A stretch of 64,000 nt of DNA from Serpula lacrymans var. lacrymans S7.9 (taxonomy: Eukaryota; Basidiomycota; Agaricomycetes; Boletales; Serpulaceae). Below are positions 57,602 through 64,000 of this stretch, in pieces. A program made the translations under genes and the position numbers. Within the stretch, counting starts at the first letter, position 1. Every line of letters starts with the position of its first letter. Below the pieces are notes generated by a model. That model was not told the origin of the DNA. It did no database searches and saw only the letters and a list, made by a program, of their open reading frames with translations. The stretch is from positions 827,360 through 891,359 of the forward strand of contig NW_006763300.1 in assembly GCF_000218685.1 (NCBI RefSeq). Reading direction: 5' to 3'.

Positions 57602-60600
57602 ATGTCGCAGGTCCAATTGAACAAGTCGCTGTTTAGTAATCGAGTCAAGACAATCTATGATAACTGGAATGTGGGCTCTCTTTCTACCCGTGCTTCGGTG
57701 CAGTTGGCTGAAACAAAAGTATTGGTCATCTAGGAAGCAACTCAGAACGATGAGTGTGGAGCAGTAGCAGATGCGGATGCCTTATTTCTGTTAGCTGGAG
57801 ATCCAGCGGGAGAGGACGAACCGATGCGCAAGGGTACTGCATTTCAGGTGTGTGCATTGGAGTTGCTTCATGTTTCCACTGTCGCCTTACGTAGCCCTTT
57901 GCGCAGACATGGCTACTTGGTTACGAATTTCCTTCGACTTTTATATTGTTCCAAAAAGATAAAGTGTCTATTCTATGTTCCGCCAACAAAGGTAAAGGCC
58001 TCCGTTCCGATGGCGCTTGATTGTTTGTGCATGACATCAACCGTTTACAGCAAAACTATTGCAACAAGTAAAAGATTCGGCTATCGTACCCATAGAAATC
58101 CTTGCCCAAGCAAAAGCAAAAGAACCTCCGAGCGATGCATTTCCTAAATTTGTTCAACTATATACATCCTGCAAGCGAGTCGGCACTCTCGTAAAGGAAT
58201 CACCTTCAGGGAAACTCGTCGCTGATTGGGAGAAAGCGGTCGGTGATGCAGAGAACAAGCCTGAGCTTGTGGATTTGGCCCCTGTCCTGTCTATTGTAAT
58301 GGCAGTGAAAGACGAGGAAGAGCTGGTATGCACGACCCTGTCTCCCCATAGTCTCTCCTTAAAGTATTATCCGCCAACAGAAATGGACACGGATAGCAGC
58401 CAACCTGACATCTACGTTACTTCAGCATCATATCGCGGTAAAGCTAGAGATGATATTGGACAGAGAAGCGGTGATTACACACGAGCAGTTCGCCGCTCAA
58501 ATCGAAGCACGGCTAGGAACCGAGGGTACCAATGGTGGCAGTGGCAAAGGCCCAGATATGAAGTTGTGGGGAAAAGGTAGAGGATTGAATGAGGTGAGCT
58601 TCTCCTGTTGTCACATATATCACGAAGCCTCAGCATTATACATATAGGTCGAGTGGTTGTCGGCAGAATTTTGTTACTCCCCTATTATTCAGTCACGGTC
58701 TACGAAGCAGGGATACGACTTGAAATCTACTGCAGTGTCTTCTTCAGATGCAATCGCCCATAAAGGTGTTTTTATAATAGCTGTCGGTATGCGTTATAAG
58801 AGCTACTGTGTCAATATGGGTCGGAGTATCATCGTTGACCCCTCAAAGGTATGTAATTATTTTACATATACATTTCCAGTTATATCTTGCTCATATAAAA
58901 TGCCAGGAACAAGAAGCCATTTACAATCTCCTTGTATCGCTGCAAAATGATTTACTCGCGCAGATGAAGGACGGTGTAATGGCCCGAGACGTTTATCAAT
59001 ATGCCCTGGCACAAGTAAAGGAGAAAAAGCCCGAGTTGGAGAAAAATTTCGTGAAAAATGTGGGATTCGGGGTGAGTAAAACTAACTTGCATGCCAGTGT
59101 ATTTGTTGCTTGACATTTTTAGATGGGAGTGGAATTCCGAGATTCAGCATACTTATTGTCACCAAAGAACTCACGTCGGCTGAAGCCAGATATGATCTTC
59201 AACTTAGCCATCGGGTTTTCTGATCTCGAAGACGAGAGTGGCAAGAAGTGAGCAATCAGTTGGTGGCTCAGTCTAGAGGCTAATACATTTCTAGATATGC
59301 TCTTCATCTTGTCGATACAGTGAGAGTCGGCCAGGACAAAGCCTCACTACTCACGGATGGAGTCAAATCTCCCAAGGACACGCTTTTCTTCTTAAATCTT
59401 GACAACGACGAAGAAGACGTCAAGCCTTCCAAAGCCCCTAAAAAGCCACCGGTGAAGCCGATCACTAATGGCTCACCTGTGAAGAACAAGACGGTTGGTG
59501 GCAAAGTTTTACGGAATAAAACACGCAGTGCCGCTCAGGAAGAGGTACTAATGACAACTGCAGCAAAAATCAAGGAGCATCAAGTGGAACTTCATGCACA
59601 CTTGCAGTCCGAAGGTATAGCAAAATATTCAGAGGAAGGCGGCGGAAGCAGCGGTAAGGAAGGGAAAGGGTGGAAGCGCTTTCAAAGCTATAAGGGTGAA
59701 GCAGCGCTACCGAAAGAGATTGATAATTTGCGGGTCAGTTTCTTCTCGCGAATTTGGTACAAGTCCACCCACTAAATCTTAATCCAACAGATCTTTGTTG
59801 ATCGTAAAGCGCAGACCATCATACTGCCGGTACACGGCTTTGCAGTACCATTCCATATTAGTACCATCAAGAATGCCAGCAAAAGTGACGAAGGTGACTT
59901 CACCTACCTTCGGATAAATTTCCAAACACCCGGTCAGCTTGCTGGAAAAAAAGAAGATACAGTCAGTATATCTATTGCTGACCTTGGACGAGTCGGTTAA
60001 TGCAAAATTATATTTTTCCAGCCGTTTGAAGATCCTGACGCTACATTTATTCGCTCCGTGACTTACCGTTCGCCAGATGGGCACCGTTTTGATACTGTGT
60101 GCAAACAAATAACTGACTTGAAGAAGGAAGTGAACAAACGAGAGCAACAGAAGAAAGAGATGGCGGACGTCATTGAGCAAGATGTGTTGGTAGAGATCAA
60201 AGGCCGAAGACCACACAAATTACCAGAAGTCTTCGTTCGGCCTGCATTAGATGGTAAGCGGCTGCCGGGAGAAGTAGAGATACATCAGAATGGCCTGCGA
60301 TATCAATCTCCTATGGGTTCGCAGAAGATCGGTCAGTTTATTCTATCCTGTTAACGTTTTCATTTCGGTGTAACCGGCTCTCCCCCTCACAGATGTACTC
60401 TTCAGCAACGTCAAACATCTCTTCTTCCAGCCTTGTGATCGTGAACTATTGGTGATTGTTCACGTTCACTTAAAAGCTCCTATCATGATTGGCAAGAAAA
60501 AAGCCCATGTAACTATGTTTGACCTCGACATGCTAGGGGACCCTTTTTGAACGGTTTTGTTTCAGGACATACAATTTTTGCGCGAGGCCTCTGATGTTCA

Positions 60601-61791
60601 ATTTGATGAGACTGGTAACCGAAAACGCAAACATCGTTATGGTGATGAGGACGAAATCGAGATGGAACAACAAGAAAGAAGGAGGAGGCAAATGCTAAAC
60701 AAAGAATTCAAACTCTTTGCGGAGAAGGTAGCTGAAGCTGCATCAACCTCGGTAGGAAAAATGTTTACTCTCTACTCTTTACCGGCTTCATGTTGTTCTG
60801 CAGACTGGAGACGCACTGGAAGTTGATATACCATTTCGAGAACTCTCGTTCGAAGGTGTACCATTCCGCACTAATGTTCGTCTTCAACCGACTACGGAGT
60901 GCCTCGTCCATTTGGTGGATCCTCCGTTCCTAGTGGTTACTTTGAATGATATCGAAATAGCTTCGTTGGAGCGTGTGCAGTTCACCCTCAAACAGTTCGA
61001 TCTCGTCCTTATCTTCAAGGACTTTACAAAACCTCCTCTGCACATCAACTCTATACCTAGCGCTCAGCTCGATGATGTTAAGAATTGGCTAGAGTGCGTA
61101 TTTATTCTCTGAGACGATACAAGTTGTCCGTGTTCATTTCTTGATAAACTAGTTCCGTCGATATTCCGCTCAGCGAGGGACCCGTCAATTTGAATTGGGG
61201 ACCCATTATGAAAACGATCAACGAAAGTCCATATGATTTCTTCCAGCAGGGCGGCTGGAGTTTCCTTGGAGGTGGAGGGAACGAGGTTAGATATTCGATT
61301 CATTTTTATTTGATAGCCCTAAACTGGAAATTTTGGGCAGAGTGATGCAGATGAAGGCTCGGACAGCACGTCGGAATTCGAAGCTGACTCAGATGAAATG
61401 ATATCAGAGCAAAGTAGTGACGAAGAGAGCGCATACGATGGATCTGACGCAAGCGCAGACTCTGGCAGTGGATCCGACTTTGATGATGAGAGTGATGATG
61501 GTAAGAATATTCCGTGTTCATTGACTCCTTTGGCGATACTGATTTTGGCATTAGGTGACGATTGGGATGAACTCGAAAGAAAGGCGGCTAAATGTAAGTA
61601 CAGTAATTAACCGCCTCAAGCATGACGTCTGATTTTATGCCGATTTTGCAGCTGACCTAAAGCGTGTGGAGGGCAAAAAACCGCAGGACTCTGACGACTC
61701 TGACGACGATCGACCAAAGAAAAAGGCTCCTGCAAAATCCTCTGGTAAATCTGCAAAAACAGCGAAGACTAATGGGAAGGGCAAACGGTGA
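57602..61791 (+). CDS. SPT16: FACT complex subunit SPT16
   Basis: SPT16 is the large subunit of the histone chaperone FACT, which reorganises nucleosomes during transcription and replication. Domains in order: N-terminal aminopeptidase-like domain ([20 protein letters not shown] ... [20 protein letters not shown] ... [20 protein letters not shown] ... [19 protein letters not shown] ... [20 protein letters not shown]); charged linker; FACT dimerisation region ([20 protein letters not shown] then [20 protein letters not shown]); middle PH-like domain ([20 protein letters not shown], then [20 protein letters not shown], then [20 protein letters not shown]); conserved [20 protein letters not shown]; and acidic C-terminus with Asp/Glu/Ser runs, ending in a Lys-rich tail. 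About 1000 residues in more than fifteen exons, complete, with no domain missing. Confidence 0.96.
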
Positions 61792-61900
61792 TTGAGGGGT
61801 AATGTGTATCATATTTCTAGTTTGCAATATTTACTATTTCCGTCCTCTTTTTCTTCCTGTGTATTATTGCTAGTATTCCGTTTGTTTATCTACATACAGC

Positions 61901-63025
61901 CTATTGCAACTTGAGTTTACGTCCCTCTTGCTTGCCTTCTTGGGCATTCAACCTTGCTTCCCTCCACATGTAGGCGCCCGCTATGGCAGCTCCAGGCCCA
62001 AACGCCCCAGTTGCAGTGACATGCCATACGAGCAGTACGATGAGCTGCTTGAGGTTATCGGCAAACCAGAAAGTGGCCAATACGCTCGACATCCCGCCGA
62101 ATATGAGGTCCCATTGGATGAAATCACGAACACCCTGCTCAAAGTTGGCAGTTTCAGGAGAAAGCGGGACTAAGGAAGGTATATAAAGGGCTTTAAGGAG
62201 TTCGTGATTTTCGATAATTGGCCAATGCGTGTAGATATGGATAACGGCTGATGAGACGAATATAAGGATATAAGTGGCCTGGACGATTTGGTATCCTGAC
62301 TGCGTCAAGCGAGATGGAGAGCGGACCAGACGGTGCATGAAGATGGCGAGTTGCATGATCAGCGGGAAGCCTTGCCAGATAGCTGTGACTATCGGATCCT
62401 CCATGACAAACATACAAGCGGATGGTATGATGAAGCCGACAATGAAACTAAAGAGCAAAGCTTCTGCGTTTCCCTGGTTGATCTTTGAGCTACCAGCGCC
62501 AGTGTTTCTATGACGAGTGGCCGCTCCAGTAAATATAAACGCTAGCCAGTAAACTGGCATCACGATAGCCATACTCGCTATTTGATAGAGAACACCGAAT
62601 GCAACTGGGAAGCGAAGAGCGATAGGAGGCTCGTCACGAGACGCTTCAAGGTATGGAACGAGAGCAATGATAGCTAAACCAGTCATGAGATCACCGACGA
62701 AGGGGCGGAAGGAGGGAATCATGAAGCCATGGAAGAACGTGACTAGTCCGCAAAGTAGATGGTCAACATCAACGAAACCGGTGTATAGCAATCGGTAAGG
62801 TGAAGAGTTTGCGTCGATGGCAGCATGGCAGAGGGTTTGCGATGTTTGCATTGCACCAGAAGAAGCGAAGTTGCTGAAAACCGTGCGGATTGCTGCATAA
62901 CTGATGGCAGGGAATATAACAAGAGGTAGGAGCTTGCCTACAACCCGATCCACATGCGTTAGATAAGGAGGGTCAGTAAAAGAAAAAGATGTCGGCGCAC
63001 GAGTCACTACGTCAAAAACTTTCAT
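61901..63025 (-). CDS. Polytopic membrane protein, function unknown
   Basis: This is a single-exon frame of 374 residues with eight or nine predicted membrane helices, for example LLPLVIFPAISYAAIRTVF, LLCGLVTFFHGFMIP, LMTGLAIIALVPYLEA, IASMAIVMPVYWLAFIFTGA, ALLFSFIVGFIIPSACMFVM and IVQATYILIFVSSAVIHIY. Near the end are FIQWDLIFGGMSSVLATFWF and LIVLLVWHVTATGAFGPGAA, and it ends with a charged tail (EGKQEGRKLKLQ). The overall look, including an acidic residue before a late helix pair, is like membrane proteins often found beside fungal secondary-metabolism genes. I cannot name the family or assign a reaction. It is divergent from an alpha/beta hydrolase across 403 bp, which may mean shared regulation. 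It converges on SPT16. Confidence 0.7.
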   Translation of the reverse strand: MKVFDVVTRAPTSFSFTDPPYLTHVDRVVGKLLPLVIFPAISYAAIRTVFSNFASSGAMQTSQTLCHAAIDANSSPYRLLYTGFVDVDHLLCGLVTFFHGFMIPSFRPFVGDLMTGLAIIALVPYLEASRDEPPIALRFPVAFGVLYQIASMAIVMPVYWLAFIFTGAATRHRNTGAGSSKINQGNAEALLFSFIVGFIIPSACMFVMEDPIVTAIWQGFPLIMQLAIFMHRLVRSPSRLTQSGYQIVQATYILIFVSSAVIHIYTHWPIIENHELLKALYIPSLVPLSPETANFEQGVRDFIQWDLIFGGMSSVLATFWFADNLKQLIVLLVWHVTATGAFGPGAAIAGAYMWREARLNAQEGKQEGRKLKLQ

Positions 63026-63428
63026 GCTTAGATCCTTTTCAGTAATGTTAGAAGATTTTCATGGCTGCGCCTTAGAAGCGCTGTCTTATACGCAGAATAA
63101 GCTGTGTCAGTACTATGAACAAAGTCATAAGGAGCTGTCGTTGAGAAGATGATCGAAATTGAAACACGCACTTCAAAGCTAGGTCGAGTTCGTTGCAGTC
63201 TTAAATAGTTCCTTGGAATACGTGAGCCTTAGTATGAAATATAGTACTAAGCTAAGACTTAGTTTGCACCCGTATTCGGCGTCGCGGACAATCAAATAAC
63301 AGAACGCCGAGGCCATTTCCACGCTTGCCACGGCGTTCGGCTTGCGCACGCACTTCAGACTTGCCCCGGTTCCAATCACAAGGCAATTAGCTGTAGAAGC
63401 AAGTAATAGGTTATTCGAACGACAAGCC
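63026..63428. promoter_or_regulatory. Divergent spacer, membrane protein / hydrolase
   Basis: 403 bp between divergent starts. No distinctive element is recognised. Confidence 0.4.
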
Positions 63429-64000
63429 ATGGGATCTATCGCGGGGGAACAAGAATTAGGACCAGATTACCAAACCATATTCGATCCTTCGACATGCGTT
63501 CGTAGAGGCTTGTGTCCGGTCACACAGATTCGAAACAAGGGCGATCCATTCGAAAGTCATTCGCTCTATTTCGAACAGCACGGTAATGGACCAGAGAAAA
63601 TTGTTTTCATTATGGGGTAGGAGGGTTAATTCGTATAGACAAGAGCACGGTACCAACGTCTGCACAGGCTCAATAGCAGCTCATTCACCTGGGCGCCTCA
63701 AATTGATCATTTTGGACGTATGTCAAAGTACTCAGCTTTGGTCTTTGACAACAGGGGTGTTGGCCATAGTGGATCTCCGAGAGGCCCATACACGTTCGTA
63801 CCCATCGACTGCCGGTTTCCGTAAAACTAATAATTGTACGCGAGATCAGAACAAGTGGTATGGCCGAAGATGTCGTCACTCTTTTGGACTATGTAGGCTG
63901 GAAAGACGAACATAGCTTGCACGTAGTTGGTGTGTCTCTCGGTGGTATGATTGCACAAGGTAATCAAATTGACTTGTAGCTTTGGGGATTTTATGACTCA
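63429..64000 (+). CDS. Alpha/beta hydrolase, 5' part only
   Basis: This alpha/beta-hydrolase fold protein is cut by the window end. Exons 63429-63616, 63668-63793 and 63850-63959 are seen, followed by a GTAATC donor. The sequence begins MGSIAGEQELGPDYQTIFD. It continues KIVFIMGLNSSSFTWAPQID (oxyanion-hole region), then YSALVFDNRGVGHSGSPRGP (the DNRGxGxS motif), then DVVTLLDYVGWKDE and HVVGVSLGGMIAQ, where Ser in GVSLGG is the nucleophile. The catalytic Asp and His lie beyond the window. The start is the internal Met of a longer open frame, chosen because upstream codons run into promoter sequence. The substrate is unknown. Confidence 0.85.

Overview
The window is nuclear DNA from a filamentous basidiomycete, most likely an Agaricomycete. 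Nearly every gene is split by several short (about 45-70 nt) GT-AG introns, the genes are densely packed on both strands, and the set (NUC1, V-ATPase subunit H, TRAPPC13, YME2, FG nucleoporin, gamma-tubulin, MBF1, D-lactate dehydrogenase, BMT2, MET8, RPC82, YJU2, SPT16) is typical eukaryotic housekeeping content with fungal-type architectures. One 100-base run of N (39638-39737) marks an assembly gap.

Region 1 (1-about 18240) is a repeat island. It holds four copies of a roughly 1.8-kb repeat with TGTC...GACA ends, arranged as two head-to-head inverted pairs: 240-2012 (-) with 8165-9980 (+), and 14468-16255 (-) with 17098-18237 (+, truncated). Members of a pair are nearly identical, while the two pairs differ from each other. 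Between the arms lie Helitron/PIF1-type protein remnants, a 278-bp palindromic MITE, and debris of unrecognised genes. Between the two pairs (10872-14467) there is a small group of intron-containing genes of unknown function. The last of these is interrupted by a repeat copy. Two of them, plus a broken third gene at 16500-17097, appear to share a C-terminal motif that I do not recognise.

Region 2 (18928-64000) is a conserved, gene-dense block: mitochondrial nuclease, mitochondrial ribosomal protein mL46, V-ATPase H, TRAPPC13, the mitochondrial protein YME2 head-to-head with an FG nucleoporin, gamma-tubulin, the coactivator MBF1, D-lactate dehydrogenase, rRNA methyltransferase BMT2, a tetraspanin, siroheme synthase MET8, a 5'-nucleotidase-family phosphohydrolase, two unrecognised membrane proteins, an acidic protein, RNA polymerase III subunit RPC82, a metallophosphoesterase, the splicing factor YJU2 head-to-head with histone chaperone SPT16, and the start of an alpha/beta hydrolase running off the right edge. 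These genes do not form one pathway. Mitochondrial functions (NUC1, mL46, YME2, DLD) and nuclear gene-expression functions (RPC82, YJU2, SPT16, MBF1) are simply interleaved.

The most surprising single observation is in MBF1. The conserved reading frame is restored only if a 2-nucleotide exon (36847-36848) is spliced between two introns of ordinary length. All splice calls come from reading frames and GT-AG signals by eye; there was no transcript or database support.
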